DNA of 64,000 bases from Saccharospirillum sp. (GTDB lineage Bacteria > Pseudomonadota > Gammaproteobacteria > Pseudomonadales > Natronospirillaceae), in NCBI GenBank assembly GCA_022565595.1, contig JAIUML010000009.1:106144-170143 (forward strand), read 5' to 3'. Numbering within the stretch: the first letter of the stretch is position 1; the number at the start of each line of letters is the position of its first letter. The notes under the pieces are model-generated. The model ran no database searches and had not been told where the DNA came from. It saw only the letters and a list, made by a program, of their open reading frames with translations. This document shows positions 55,758 through 64,000 of the stretch, in pieces. The position numbers and the translations under genes are program-made.

Positions 55758-55806
55758 CGTTATTTCCCTGTTGAAATGGTGGTTTTGTCTCGCGTCGCTT
55801 TTTCTT

Positions 55807-56961
55807 TCAGGCAGCGCCCCCAACCAGCAAACGCGTCGCCAAATTGGTTGCAACCGGATTCAGTGCAATGGTCAGTAGTGTCGCGATCGAGGCGCTGATA
55901 ATCAGTACGATAATAGTCTCCGCAAAGACCAGTCTGGCGGTCAGCGAGCGTCGCGCACCCAGTTTGTAGAGAGTATGAAGCTCTTTCTGACGTAGTTTCA
56001 GCGTCAAGCCAATGGCCAGGCTGACGGAAACCAGGGTGGCCACCAGAATGATCAAGACGATCGCATCCACCAGCCTTTTGATCGTCAGCAACTGATCCAG
56101 CAGCGCCCGAATCACAGTGGACGGAACCACAGCCTGCTCCGCCTGTTCGGTATCGAGATAGCGCCCGCGCAGCAAAGTCAACGACCGCTCGTCATGGGGG
56201 ACCGCTATAACACCGGTAATGGGGTAAGTCTCCGGGTCGCCGTGAAAATGGAAGGTATCCCTATTGGCATCGGTGATTTCTCGAAACTGTTCAATGCGAG
56301 CGTTCATCTGCCCGCTGTCATCCAGTTCGGCGTCGTCATGACCATGGCCAATGCCTTCAATAACCCAGGTGGTTTTGACATCGACAAAGATGGCATCGTC
56401 ATCGGCGCTATCGGCCGGCGCGAGAATGCCGCTGACATTCAGCCGTAGCGGGTAGGAGCCGGCGAGGTCAAAGAGGTTATCCGGGCTGGTGATCATAGTA
56501 TCGCCCGGCTGCAGGCCACGGCGTTCCGCAACTCTCGCACCGACTACGGCATCGCCCAGCACGGTCAGTGGGCGGCCCTGGTCGACGCTCAAATTGCGAA
56601 AACGAAAATAATCCAGGGTAGTACCAATGACCGGGTCACTTTGCACCCGAAAACGGTTGTACAGTGGAATGGCGATGGCAAGCCCACTGTCCCAGATGGC
56701 TTCAGAGGCGACCATGCTGATCGGCTCGGGTCGATCATCACTGAAGTAGAGGCTGCTCATGGCCAGGTCCAGCCGGCTGCCTCGAGCACCCACCAGCAGG
56801 GGGGTGGCATCGGCTCTTTCGGTGAGCTGCGATTCGGTGGCCTGCAACACGGTATTCAGCAGGGCGGGTACCGCCATGATAATGGCCAGTACCGAAACCA
56901 GAACCGCCGTTTGCAGACGATGAAAATTCAGGTAGCGCCAGGCGAGATAGAATTCCGGCAT
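55807..56961 (-). CDS. ABC transporter permease of the FtsX/LolCE/MacB type with His-rich periplasmic domain
   Basis: A type VII ABC permease, 384 residues. One transmembrane helix near residues 18-38 is followed by a long periplasmic domain, then three helices in the C-terminal FtsX block (LVDAIVLIILVATLVSVSLA and on). The periplasmic domain contains GHGHDD (205-210) and FHFHGD (237-242), unusual for lipoprotein or toxin exporters and suited to binding divalent metal. Its ATG shares one base with the stop of the ATPase gene. Mechanical extraction of a substrate from the membrane or periplasm is the general role of this class; the metal link is inference. Confidence 0.85.
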   Translation of the reverse strand: MPEFYLAWRYLNFHRLQTAVLVSVLAIIMAVPALLNTVLQATESQLTERADATPLLVGARGSRLDLAMSSLYFSDDRPEPISMVASEAIWDSGLAIAIPLYNRFRVQSDPVIGTTLDYFRFRNLSVDQGRPLTVLGDAVVGARVAERRGLQPGDTMITSPDNLFDLAGSYPLRLNVSGILAPADSADDDAIFVDVKTTWVIEGIGHGHDDAELDDSGQMNARIEQFREITDANRDTFHFHGDPETYPITGVIAVPHDERSLTLLRGRYLDTEQAEQAVVPSTVIRALLDQLLTIKRLVDAIVLIILVATLVSVSLAIGLTLKLRQKELHTLYKLGARRSLTARLVFAETIIVLIISASIATLLTIALNPVATNLATRLLVGGAA

Positions 56962-57641
56962 CAGTGCGAGCCTCCCTGAATGAAGGCTTCGAAATCAATG
57001 ACGCGGTCGAACCAGTGCAACAGATTGTGGTCGTGCGTTACCGCCAGCAGAGTCGCCTCTTCGGCGTTCGCGCGCTCGACCAGCAGCGACATGATGCGCT
57101 CCTTGTTGGTCGGGTCCAGGTTGCCGGTGGCCTCATCGGCCAGAATGACCTTGGGTTGTGGCAGCAGTGCCCGACACAGGGCCACCCGTTGTTTCTCGCC
57201 CTGCGAAAGGTCTTTCGGATGGCGTTTAAGCAGAGCACTGATGCCCGCACCCTCGGCCAGCGACCGGGCACGTTGGCGCAGGCTTTCGTTGAGTGCCAGG
57301 CCAGAGTTGATGCGGCTGGGCAGCAGGATGTTGTCCTGCGCATCCAGATAATCCAGCAGTTCGAAGTCCTGGAACACCATGCCCAGGTGACGCAGGCGAA
57401 AGCGGCGGCGTTCGCTGTCGGGCAGGGCGGATACCTCGGTATCCAGCACTCGAACCGAGCCCGTGCTTGGTGTAAACAACCCGGAAATCAAGTTCAGTAG
57501 GGTGGTTTTGCCGGAGCCACTGGGGCCGACGATGGCCACTTTCTCACCCGTTGCAATGAAAAGCTCAGGGACATCCAGATGAAAAGGCGCCAACTCACGG
57601 CTATTCGGATGCTGGAAGGACACCGCTTCGAGCTTGATCAT
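56961..57641 (-). CDS. ABC transporter ATP-binding protein, LolD/MacB type
   Basis: An ATPase of 226 residues. Walker A is GPSGSGKTTLL (39-49), the Q-loop VFQDFELL, the signature LSQGEKQRVALCRALL, Walker B VILADEATGNLD and the H-loop VTHDHN. This matches the LolD/MacB/FtsE subfamily, consistent with the FtsX-like permease next to it. It overlaps the upstream gene by four bases. Confidence 0.93.
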   Translation of the reverse strand: MIKLEAVSFQHPNSRELAPFHLDVPELFIATGEKVAIVGPSGSGKTTLLNLISGLFTPSTGSVRVLDTEVSALPDSERRRFRLRHLGMVFQDFELLDYLDAQDNILLPSRINSGLALNESLRQRARSLAEGAGISALLKRHPKDLSQGEKQRVALCRALLPQPKVILADEATGNLDPTNKERIMSLLVERANAEEATLLAVTHDHNLLHWFDRVIDFEAFIQGGSH

Positions 57642-58207
57642 TCGGTGGGCTCCTCATTGATGCGAACCACATCAAGCAGCTCGAAAGCGGTGACTTTCAT
57701 TTGACCTTCTCGCCGTTGCAGGATGAGGTCGGCTTCGTAGGTGTTGCCGCGCAAATGCTCATGTTCCTCATGGCCGACGCTGCCGATTACCTGCCACCGA
57801 GCCCGTGCCAGCCATCGTTGCCCTTGTCGGTCCAGGTCCAGAAAGAGCAACTCAACACCGTGTATGGCGGTGGTGTCGTCGGTGAAGTTGCGGCTGATCA
57901 GGCTCTGGCGTCGCTGCAGGTACAGCTCGGACAGCACATCGCCTTCAGCCACCAGTGCCAGTGCATCGTAGATGTCACTTTCGGTGGCTTCGCCAAAGGC
58001 CAGGTAGAGCTGTTCGAGCACCCCGGAGACCACCTCGTAAGGGTGTTCCTCGGTGTTCAGAGCTTGGCTGTTGTCGTCAGAACTGGAGAACCAGAAAAGA
58101 ATGGGAAACAGTCCGAACAGGCCGACGAGACCAATAACAACCAGGAGTTTTATGGTCAGGTTCGAACGGGCTGGAAGCGGGTTGGCCGTCAAAATACAGA
58201 ATCTCAA
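57638..58207 (-). CDS. Membrane-anchored protein of unknown function with His/Glu cluster, first gene of metal-related operon
   Basis: About 189 residues; the exact start is uncertain since only TTG codons are available (58207 or 58192). One transmembrane helix (about 20-41) anchors it, with the rest periplasmic. The SVGHEEHEH cluster at 143-151 precedes NTYEADLILQRREG and a final helix ending in VVRINEE. I do not know a function; as I recall, proteins of similar layout precede the zinc-starvation-induced ABC genes PA4064-PA4065 of Pseudomonas aeruginosa. It overlaps the ATPase gene by four bases. Confidence 0.65.
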   Translation of the reverse strand: MRFCILTANPLPARSNLTIKLLVVIGLVGLFGLFPILFWFSSSDDNSQALNTEEHPYEVVSGVLEQLYLAFGEATESDIYDALALVAEGDVLSELYLQRRQSLISRNFTDDTTAIHGVELLFLDLDRQGQRWLARARWQVIGSVGHEEHEHLRGNTYEADLILQRREGQMKVTAFELLDVVRINEEPTE

Positions 58208-58312
58208 TCAGAGTCAAGAGCAAGCAAGATAAGGGAATACGGCTCAGGCTGCAAAGTAGATGCAGCTCAGGCCGTGGATCCCGATAGCGACCCGAGTTGA
58301 TTCAGAGGCGAG

Positions 58313-58693
58313 TTAAAGCTGTTTTGCCTGAATGAATTTCGGTTCGCGGCTCTCGCCTGCCGCCGCCAGCTTATCCAGATAGGTCTGCCAAAAGACGCTG
58401 TGCTCGTCCCCCAATTGGCGCAAGTACGCCCAATCGAACAGGCCAGAGTCGTGACCATCATCAAAAACGATCTTCAGCGCATAGCGCCCGACCGGCTCCA
58501 GGCCCTTGATGGCAACCTGGCGCTTACCCACCTGCAACACCTCCTGGCCGACGCCATGCCCCCGCACCTCCGCCGAAGGCGAATGCACCCGCAGAAACTC
58601 GGCACTCAAACGATGAGAAACACCATCGGGCCAAACCAACTCCAATTCAGAATCGGCTTTATGGTAAGTAATCTTCTTCGGAGCTTCAGCCAT
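58313..58693 (-). CDS. DUF971 domain protein (gamma-butyrobetaine hydroxylase-like N-terminal domain)
   Basis: A small cytoplasmic protein of 126 residues. Conserved segments are LELVWPDGVSHRLSAEFLR, GRYALKIVFDDGHDSGLF and WAYLRQLG, the DUF971 fold otherwise found at the N-terminus of gamma-butyrobetaine hydroxylases and linked to iron-sulfur proteins. It lies downstream of hslU as in many gammaproteobacteria. Function unknown. The usual Cys ligands of the zinc-binding version are not seen. Confidence 0.85.
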   Translation of the reverse strand: MAEAPKKITYHKADSELELVWPDGVSHRLSAEFLRVHSPSAEVRGHGVGQEVLQVGKRQVAIKGLEPVGRYALKIVFDDGHDSGLFDWAYLRQLGDEHSVFWQTYLDKLAAAGESREPKFIQAKQL

Positions 58694-58715
58694 AGTTTTG
58701 ATACCGTATTAATAG

Positions 58716-58761
58716 CTCTCTCCCAGGGGAGAGGGTTGGGTGAGGGGTATTTGGGTGAGGA
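58716..58761. repeat. CCCTC / GGGTGAGG repeat, copy 4
   Basis: CTCTCCCAGGGGAGAGGGTT is a short palindrome, followed by GGGTGAGGGG and GGGTGAGG. It belongs to the same extragenic family as the copies at 27.1, 35.9 and 60.8 kb. Confidence 0.6.
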
Positions 58762-58769
58762 GTCTTCAA

Positions 58770-58785
58770 GCGGGCTAAAGCCCGC
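58770..58785 (-). terminator. Hairpin downstream of hslU
   Basis: GCGGGCTAAAGCCCGC forms a 7-bp GC stem with a 2-base loop, 30 bases past the hslU stop. No T-run follows, so termination is only possible. Confidence 0.4.
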
Positions 58786-58814
58786 AAAGTCGTTCGTAAA
58801 TCGACCGCTAAGCC

Positions 58815-60155
58815 TCAAAGAATAAACCGACTCAAATCCTCATTACGAGACAACTCACCCAGGAACTTATCAACATAGGCCGCATCAATCGTCACCGTCT
58901 CACCACCACGTTCACTGGCCGAGTAGGAAAGTTCCTCAAACAACCGCTCCATGATGGTATGCAGGCGACGTGCACCAATGTTCTCGGTACTCTCATTCAC
59001 CTGATAAGCCGTCTCGGCCAGCGCAGCAATGGCGTCTTCGCTGAACTCTATGGTCACACCTTCAGCGGCCAGCAGAGCCTTGTACTGCTCGGTAATGCAG
59101 TAATCCGGTTCGGTCAGAATACGTTTGAAATCATCCGGCGTCAGTGCTTCGAGCTCGACCCGGATCGGCAACCGACCCTGTAACTCCGGGATCAGGTCAC
59201 TGGGTTTGGAAAAGTGAAAAGCACCGCTACCTATAAACAGAATGTGGTCGGTTTTCACCATGCCATACTTGGTTGAAACAGTGCTGCCTTCAATCAACGG
59301 CAGCAGATCGCGCTGCACCCCTTCACGGCTGACATCACCGCCACTGCGCTGATCGTTCTTGGCGATCTTGTCAATCTCATCCAGGAAGACAATGCCATTC
59401 TGCTCCACCGCCTGAACGGCCTGCTGCTTCAGGTCGTCTTCATTGACCAAGCGCGCCGCTTCTTCATCGATCAGTAACTTGTAGGCTTCCTTGACCTTCA
59501 GCTTGCGCTTTTTCTGCTTGCGATTGCCACCCATGTTGGAAAACATGCTCTGCAACTGGCTGGTCATTTCTTCCATACCCGGCGGAGCCATGATCTCTAC
59601 ATTGGCACTTTGCTGAGCCAGTTCGACTTCGATTTCCTTGTCGTCCAGTTCCCCCTGGCGCAGCTTCTTGCGGAAGATCTGACGGGTGGAACTATCGGTA
59701 GTGGACGTTGAGCTGTCATTGCCCTCGTAGCTGGTGCGAGCTGGTGGCAGCAGTATATCCAGAATGCGGTCTTCTGCGGCGTCTTCCGCGCGAGGGCGAG
59801 CGCTCTGCATTGCCTGTTCGCGGTAGAGCTTGATGCCGGTCTCGACCAGATCACGGACGATGCTTTCGACATCGCGCCCAACATAGCCGACTTCGGTGAA
59901 CTTGGTCGCTTCTATTTTTATAAAGGGGGCATTGGCCAGTTTGGCCAGGCGGCGTGCAATCTCGGTTTTACCTACGCCGGTCGGGCCGATCATCAGAATG
60001 TTCTTGGGCGTGATTTCTTCGCGCATGTTCTCGTCGAGTTGCATGCGGCGCCAGCGGTTGCGCAAGGCAATGGCCACAGCGCGTTTGGCGTTGTCCTGAC
60101 CGATGATGTACTTGTCGAGCTCGTGAACAATTTCTCTGGGCGTCATGGTGGACAT
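58815..60155 (-). CDS. hslU: ATP-dependent protease ATPase subunit HslU (ClpY)
   Basis: AAA+ unfoldase of the HslUV protease, 446 residues. The start is the ATG at 60153-60155 with GAGG upstream; a TTG two codons earlier is possible. Walker A is [13 protein letters not shown] and Walker [26 protein letters not shown] is the pore-loop region and the C-terminal tail ends RFIL, which inserts into HslV. It follows hslV by 11 bases. Confidence 0.97.
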   Translation of the reverse strand: MSTMTPREIVHELDKYIIGQDNAKRAVAIALRNRWRRMQLDENMREEITPKNILMIGPTGVGKTEIARRLAKLANAPFIKIEATKFTEVGYVGRDVESIVRDLVETGIKLYREQAMQSARPRAEDAAEDRILDILLPPARTSYEGNDSSTSTTDSSTRQIFRKKLRQGELDDKEIEVELAQQSANVEIMAPPGMEEMTSQLQSMFSNMGGNRKQKKRKLKVKEAYKLLIDEEAARLVNEDDLKQQAVQAVEQNGIVFLDEIDKIAKNDQRSGGDVSREGVQRDLLPLIEGSTVSTKYGMVKTDHILFIGSGAFHFSKPSDLIPELQGRLPIRVELEALTPDDFKRILTEPDYCITEQYKALLAAEGVTIEFSEDAIAALAETAYQVNESTENIGARRLHTIMERLFEELSYSASERGGETVTIDAAYVDKFLGELSRNEDLSRFIL

Positions 60156-60166
60156 CGGCAACCTCG

Positions 60167-60685
60167 TTAAAGCGTTTCAAAAACAGCGTTGTGATTGGTA
60201 AAGACACAGATATCAGCTGCGATATCGAGCGAACGACGGGCGATGTCTTCGGCCCCCATCTCGGTATTCTCATGCAGGGCTCTCGCAGCGGCCAGGGCAA
60301 AGTTGCCACCGGAGCCGATGGCAGTAATACCGTGCTCTGGCTCGACCACATCACCGTTGCCGGAAATCAGCAGGGTGGTGTCTTTATCGGCAACGATCAG
60401 CATGGCTTCAAGGCGGCGCAAAGCACGATCACTGCGCCACTCCTTGGCCAACTCAACGGCCGCTCGGGTCAAATGGCCGCTGTGTTGTTGCAGGTGGCCT
60501 TCGAACTTCTCGAACAGCGTAAAGGCATCAGCCGTACTGCCGGCGAAACCGGCGATCACCTTCTCATGGTAGAGGCGGCGGACCTTGCGGGCATTACCCT
60601 TCATTACGGTATTGCCAAGGGAAACCTGGCCGTCACCGGCGACAACGACGGCGTCGTTACGGCGTACAGAAACAATGGTAGTCAT
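60167..60685 (-). CDS. hslV: ATP-dependent protease peptidase subunit HslV (ClpQ)
   Basis: Proteasome-like peptidase, 172 residues. After Met removal the N-terminus is [10 protein letters not shown], with the catalytic Thr. [14 protein letters not shown] and [15 protein letters not shown] are family hallmarks, and [14 protein letters not shown] is also conserved. Partner of HslU. A heat-shock-like promoter precedes it. Confidence 0.97.
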   Translation of the reverse strand: MTTIVSVRRNDAVVVAGDGQVSLGNTVMKGNARKVRRLYHEKVIAGFAGSTADAFTLFEKFEGHLQQHSGHLTRAAVELAKEWRSDRALRRLEAMLIVADKDTTLLISGNGDVVEPEHGITAIGSGGNFALAAARALHENTEMGAEDIARRSLDIAADICVFTNHNAVFETL

Positions 60686-60713
60686 GCAATTATCCGATAA
60701 GGCTTTGCAGGGC

Positions 60714-60743
60714 TATGTGGGGGCGGGAGGCCATTTTCAAAGG
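60714..60743 (-). promoter_or_regulatory. Probable sigma-32 promoter of hslVU
   Basis: On the minus strand, CTTTGAAA is followed after about 13 bases by CCCACATA. This resembles the RpoH consensus and lies about 30 bp upstream of hslV, a gene pair known to be heat-shock controlled in Escherichia coli. Confidence 0.5.
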
Positions 60744-60836
60744 GATAACCCTGAAAGACAGCGAGAGCGGGGCGACAAGCCTAATAAACCCCGAAGCCTT
60801 ACCGAATTTACGCTTCCTATACCTTTCTGGTTTTGC

Positions 60837-60899
60837 TCCCCTCTCCCTCTGGGTTTATACCCGCAAGGGTGAGAGGGGTCGGGGGTGAGGGCAAAGGGT
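60837..60899. repeat. CCCTCTCC / GGTGAGAGGGG repeat, copy 5
   Basis: TCCCCTCTCCCTCTGGGT pairs with ACCCGCAAGGGTGAGAGGGG, followed by GGGGGTGAGGGCAAAGGGTG. It lies in the 438-bp gap between hslV and the lipoprotein gene; the rest of that gap (60900-61123) is AC-rich and shows no gene. Confidence 0.65.
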
Positions 60900-61123
60900 G
60901 AGCCCCCAAGAAAAACAAATCCACATCACAAAAAACACCCAAGCTCCTTGCACCCTCTTTACAAACCTAATTAAACTCCCGCCAAAGCAAATGACATTGC
61001 CATCAATATACCTTCCATAAGGTAGCTCTAATCAACACCAGAGCAATGGATAGATAGCAAATCATCCAGCATTCATCCAAAAACTGACTCACCGGGTCGG
61101 TTGGAACACAAGGGACGCACAGC

Positions 61124-63895
61124 ATGACAAGGCACGCCATATCCACAGCAGTGGGCACATTCCTGTTGGCCATACTACTCACGGCCTGCACAGACGGCGG
61201 CACCACCAAACCGAACCCACCAACAGAAACCGACCCGGTCGAAACCCCCACAACACCAGCAGACCCATCAGACCCCGGCGACCCGGAAGATCCAGAGGAG
61301 CCGACAGACCCAACCGACCCTACCGATCCAACGGAACCAGAAAGCCCGCTACCACCCAACCCGGAAGACGTTGCCCCACCGCTCACCCGAGCGGATGTCA
61401 CCCTGAAAGACCAGACAGCCTTCCTCTACACCGGCCCCAACCCCATACAAACCGGCGTCGCCGAAGGCACCATCACCGAAACTCGAGCCGCCGTCATCCG
61501 CGGCCGCGTACTGAACCGGGACGACCAGCCCCTGCCGGGTGTAAAAATCACCATCAAGGGGCACGACGCCTTCGGCCAGACCTTGAGCCGAGCCGATGGC
61601 CAATTCGACATGGCCGTTAACGGCGGTGGCCTGCTCACCATCAACTACGAAAAAGCCGGCTACCTACCTGTACAACGCCAGGTGCGCCCCCAGTGGAACG
61701 ACTACGCCTTCGCTGATGACATCGTCATGATCCAGCTAGACCCCGAAGTCACCACCGTACAACTCGGCAACGGCCAACCCATGCAAGTCGCCCAGGGCAG
61801 CCCCCAGACCGATGCCGACGGCACCCGCCAGGCCAACATCCTGTTCCCAACCAACACCACCGCCACCATGACCCTGCCAGACGGCAGCACCCAGGCCCTG
61901 ACCACTCTTAACGTGCGCGCCACCGAATACACCGTGGGCGACAATGGCTTTGAAGTCATGCCGGGTGAGCTACCCCCTACCAGCGCCTACACCTACGCGG
62001 TAGAACTGAGTGTTGACGAAGCCATGGCCGCAGGCTCCAATAGAGTCGACTTCAACCAGCCCGTACCGCTCTACGTCGATAACTTCCTGGATTTCCCTAC
62101 TGGCGAAATCGTACCCGCCGGTTACTACGATTACGACGATGCCGTCTGGAAAGCGGGTGACAATGGCCGCGTTATCGAGATACTGAGCATCGAAGATGGG
62201 TTGGCCATACTTGATTTAGAAGGGGAAGGGCAGGCCGCTACAATTGAAGAACTGCAAGCACTCGGCATAGACGAAGAAGAACAGCAAAAGCTGGCCACCT
62301 TATACACCGCAGGTAAAACCCTCTGGCGCACCCCCATAAGCCACTTTACCCCATGGGATTGCAACTGGCCTTATGTTCCGCCTGAGGACGCAGTTTCTCC
62401 AAGTGTACGAACTCCAGAAACGAACAATAGCAATCAACCCGAAAACTCGGATGAAGAGAACGAGTGTCCTGGTTGCGTGATAAGCCCGCAGCGGCAAACT
62501 CTGGGAGAGAGTTTGCCAGTAGCTGGGACCTCCTTTGAGTTGGTGTATCGCAGCGATCGTACATCGGGTTATAAGAACGATGTGGCGAGTATTTATGTGA
62601 GCGGGGAAAGTGTGCCCTCTAGCTTGGAACGAATTAGATTGGATATTTACATAGCTGGTCGGCGCATTACGAAAGATTTCAGCAATGCGCCAAATCAAAG
62701 ATACCGGTTTGAATGGGATGGGCTAGACGGCTATGGAAGAGAGTTGCGGGGCAGCCACATTGCTTATATTTCGTTACATTATTTTTATCCTTGTGTATAT
62801 GCTAGAGCTGATATCAGAGTGAGGCGGCAAGCTTGGGGATATTTTAGCAATGACTTTGTTGCTATAGGAAATCGATACAATTGTAGTTCAATGGTATTTA
62901 CCAAAAAATATCAGACAATGTTAAATAGCTCAATTGTTGATCAGCCGCGACCACATAGTATCGGCTCTTGGTCGCTGGACGTACATCATCTCAACGAAGG
63001 TGCACTCCATTTAGGTACAGGTAAAGTGCAAACCAATTCGGGTGCGGGGATTGAAACCGTTGCAGGAAAAGGGTATAGCGGGTTTCCCGGCGATGGCAGT
63101 AATAAGGCAACAGAGACTAATTTGCATCGACCTGAAGGTGTTGTCGTGGATGCTGCGGGCAATTTCTACTTTGCAGATAGTGTATATCACCATATACGAA
63201 GGGTAAGTCCAGATGGAACTATTGACACAGTGGCGGGCAGTAATGCCGATGAGGAAGTCTTTGGCTTCTCAGGCGATGGTGGGCCAGCTAAGCAAGCTCT
63301 GTTATATCGGCCGCAGGGTTTAGCAATAGATGCAGCAGGCAATCTCTACGTCGCAGATACGTCTAACTATCGTGTACGTCGAATTAGTCCTAGCGGAATT
63401 ATCGATACTGTGGCAGGTGGAAGAGAAAGTGAGTCTGGTGGCGGTTTCTCTGGCGACGGTGGGCCAGCTACACAGGCCAAGCTATTGGCACCTTCTGATG
63501 TCGCTGTTGATAGTGCCGGCTATCTTTATATCGCCGATAGCAGTCGCATCCGTCGGGTTAGTCCAGATGGAGTAATAGACACTATAGTGGGCAATGGAGA
63601 CTGGGGCTTCTTTGGTGATGGCGGTCCAGCCACTCAGGCAGGGCTCAGCACAGCAGCCGTAGCCGTGGATGATGCCGGCTATATCTACATCGCCGATCCA
63701 ACGAACAACCGTATCCGTCGGGTTAATCCAAGTGGAAAAATAGAAACTGTTGTAGGTAATGGGAACTTGGGAGCTGCAGGTGATGGTGGTCTAGCTATTA
63801 ATGCTGAGTTGAATAATCCTAGAGGCATAGCCGTGGATGCTGGCGGTAATCTCTACATTGCAGATGCGGGAAACTACTGTAGTTGCCCCCGCTAA
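61124..63895 (+). CDS. NHL-repeat lipoprotein, N-terminal part of a teneurin/Rhs-like surface protein, truncated by an insertion sequence
   Basis: An open frame of 923 residues. A lipoprotein signal ends LLTAC (Cys22). A Pro/Asp/Glu/Thr-rich spacer follows (about 30-85, with repeated DPTDPTDP), then a carboxypeptidase-regulatory-like domain (about 115-190) and a region resembling the segment before YD repeats in Rhs/teneurin-like proteins (CVISPQRQTLGESLPVAGTSF). From about residue 640 come at least five NHL propeller repeats of the type GLAIDAAGNLYVADTSNYRV. The last repeat stops at IADAGNY; the final CSCPR is read from the IS end at 63878. The original gene probably continued far beyond. 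AAGGGA lies before the ATG. Confidence 0.85.
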   Translation: MTRHAISTAVGTFLLAILLTACTDGGTTKPNPPTETDPVETPTTPADPSDPGDPEDPEEPTDPTDPTDPTEPESPLPPNPEDVAPPLTRADVTLKDQTAFLYTGPNPIQTGVAEGTITETRAAVIRGRVLNRDDQPLPGVKITIKGHDAFGQTLSRADGQFDMAVNGGGLLTINYEKAGYLPVQRQVRPQWNDYAFADDIVMIQLDPEVTTVQLGNGQPMQVAQGSPQTDADGTRQANILFPTNTTATMTLPDGSTQALTTLNVRATEYTVGDNGFEVMPGELPPTSAYTYAVELSVDEAMAAGSNRVDFNQPVPLYVDNFLDFPTGEIVPAGYYDYDDAVWKAGDNGRVIEILSIEDGLAILDLEGEGQAATIEELQALGIDEEEQQKLATLYTAGKTLWRTPISHFTPWDCNWPYVPPEDAVSPSVRTPETNNSNQPENSDEENECPGCVISPQRQTLGESLPVAGTSFELVYRSDRTSGYKNDVASIYVSGESVPSSLERIRLDIYIAGRRITKDFSNAPNQRYRFEWDGLDGYGRELRGSHIAYISLHYFYPCVYARADIRVRRQAWGYFSNDFVAIGNRYNCSSMVFTKKYQTMLNSSIVDQPRPHSIGSWSLDVHHLNEGALHLGTGKVQTNSGAGIETVAGKGYSGFPGDGSNKATETNLHRPEGVVVDAAGNFYFADSVYHHIRRVSPDGTIDTVAGSNADEEVFGFSGDGGPAKQALLYRPQGLAIDAAGNLYVADTSNYRVRRISPSGIIDTVAGGRESESGGGFSGDGGPATQAKLLAPSDVAVDSAGYLYIADSSRIRRVSPDGVIDTIVGNGDWGFFGDGGPATQAGLSTAAVAVDDAGYIYIADPTNNRIRRVNPSGKIETVVGNGNLGAAGDGGLAINAELNNPRGIAVDAGGNLYIADAGNYCSCPR

Positions 63896-64000
63896 ACCGG
63901 ACACCACCTCATTCATTTGATACAAGGTCAGCCCGATACTCCCAGGGCGACTTCATCCTCAGCCCTTTATGTGGATGGCTTCGATTATAGTCTTCTATCC
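63878..64000 (-). mobile_element. IS3-family insertion sequence, transposase 3' end and terminal repeat (partial)
   Basis: The left boundary TGTAGTTGCCCCCGC, followed by TAAACCGGACACC, is typical of the terminal inverted repeat of IS3-family elements, which start with TG. Inside, the minus strand encodes the C-terminus of an IS3-type OrfB transposase. The element enters the NHL gene within a repeat; the other end and the target duplication lie beyond the window. Confidence 0.88.
63909..64000 (-). CDS. IS3-family transposase OrfB, C-terminal fragment
   Basis: About 30 codons ending at the TGA on 63909-63911. The translation IEDYNRSHPHKGLRMKSPWE, continuing YRADL, is the end of the rve integrase core (typically ...YN..RPH..L...SP.E). 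The N-terminus and catalytic DDE residues are outside the window. Confidence 0.9.
   Translation of the reverse strand, partial: IEDYNRSHPHKGLRMKSPWEYRADLVSNE

Noticed and set aside
58208..58312. Zur-type operator before the metal-related operon
   Set aside because: No AT-rich palindrome resembling GTTATANTATAAC is visible; regulation is left open.

Overview
The window reads as chromosomal DNA of a gammaproteobacterium of the Pseudomonadales/Oceanospirillales type. Gene order around ratA-rnfH-bamE/fur/recN/grpE-dnaK-dnaJ-dapB, rpsT/murJ-ribF-ileS-lspA-fkpB-ispH-minor pilins-pilY1-pilE-fimT-pilRS, and bamD/rluD-pgeF follows what I know of Pseudomonas aeruginosa, but with local insertions and losses. 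I cannot name genus or species from sequence alone.

Layout. 1-9760 (minus strand): a catabolic cluster for an aromatic acid handled as its CoA thioester. It holds a HAAT-type ABC importer (partial livH and its binding protein), an aryl-CoA ligase, an acyl-CoA dehydrogenase, an enoyl-CoA hydratase, a MarR regulator, an SDR and a fused FAD monooxygenase/Old-Yellow-Enzyme protein. The fusion points to aerobic 2-aminobenzoate (anthranilate) degradation. The divergent gene at 10047 is a kynurenine-formamidase-like hydrolase, which would supply anthranilate from tryptophan through kynurenine. Three large palindromic intergenic repeats of one family lie in 2.0-4.3 kb. 11-14.4 kb: an orphan amino-acid binding protein, a PQQ-type sugar dehydrogenase and a very divergent NSS-family transporter. 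14.5-23.3 kb: housekeeping and stress block (ratA, rnfH, bamE, fur, a TlpA-like thioredoxin, recN with a LexA box, grpE-dnaK-dnaJ with sigma-32-like promoters, dapB). 23.3-28.1 kb: a long non-coding leader, a strongly expressed porin with a clear terminator, a LysR/pirin divergent pair and a DUF4198 protein.

28.1-36 kb: rpsT, murJ, ribF-ileS-lspA-fkpB-ispH, several of them overlapping. 36-48 kb: the type IV pilus minor-pilin operon (fimU-like, pilV, pilW, pilX, a 1570-residue pilY1, pilE), an opposed fimT-like pseudopilin, and the pilS-pilR two-component pair. 48-53 kb: nadE with an overlapping HAD phosphatase, bamD, rluD, pgeF. 53.1-58.2 kb: a tightly overlapping seven-gene minus-strand operon. 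It combines a LolCDE/MacB-type ATPase and permease with DUF4198 (NikK-like), NikL-like and ZnuA-like periplasmic proteins; four of its products carry histidine clusters. It is the best candidate here for a poorly described system, probably transition-metal handling. 58.3-60.7 kb: a DUF971 protein and hslVU.

60.7-64 kb: a large lipoprotein with a Pro/Asp/Glu-rich spacer and NHL repeats, resembling the N-terminal part of a teneurin/Rhs-like surface protein. It is cut by the end of an IS3-family insertion sequence at about 63878, whose transposase C-terminus reads in from the right edge. No rRNA, tRNA or CRISPR array was seen.
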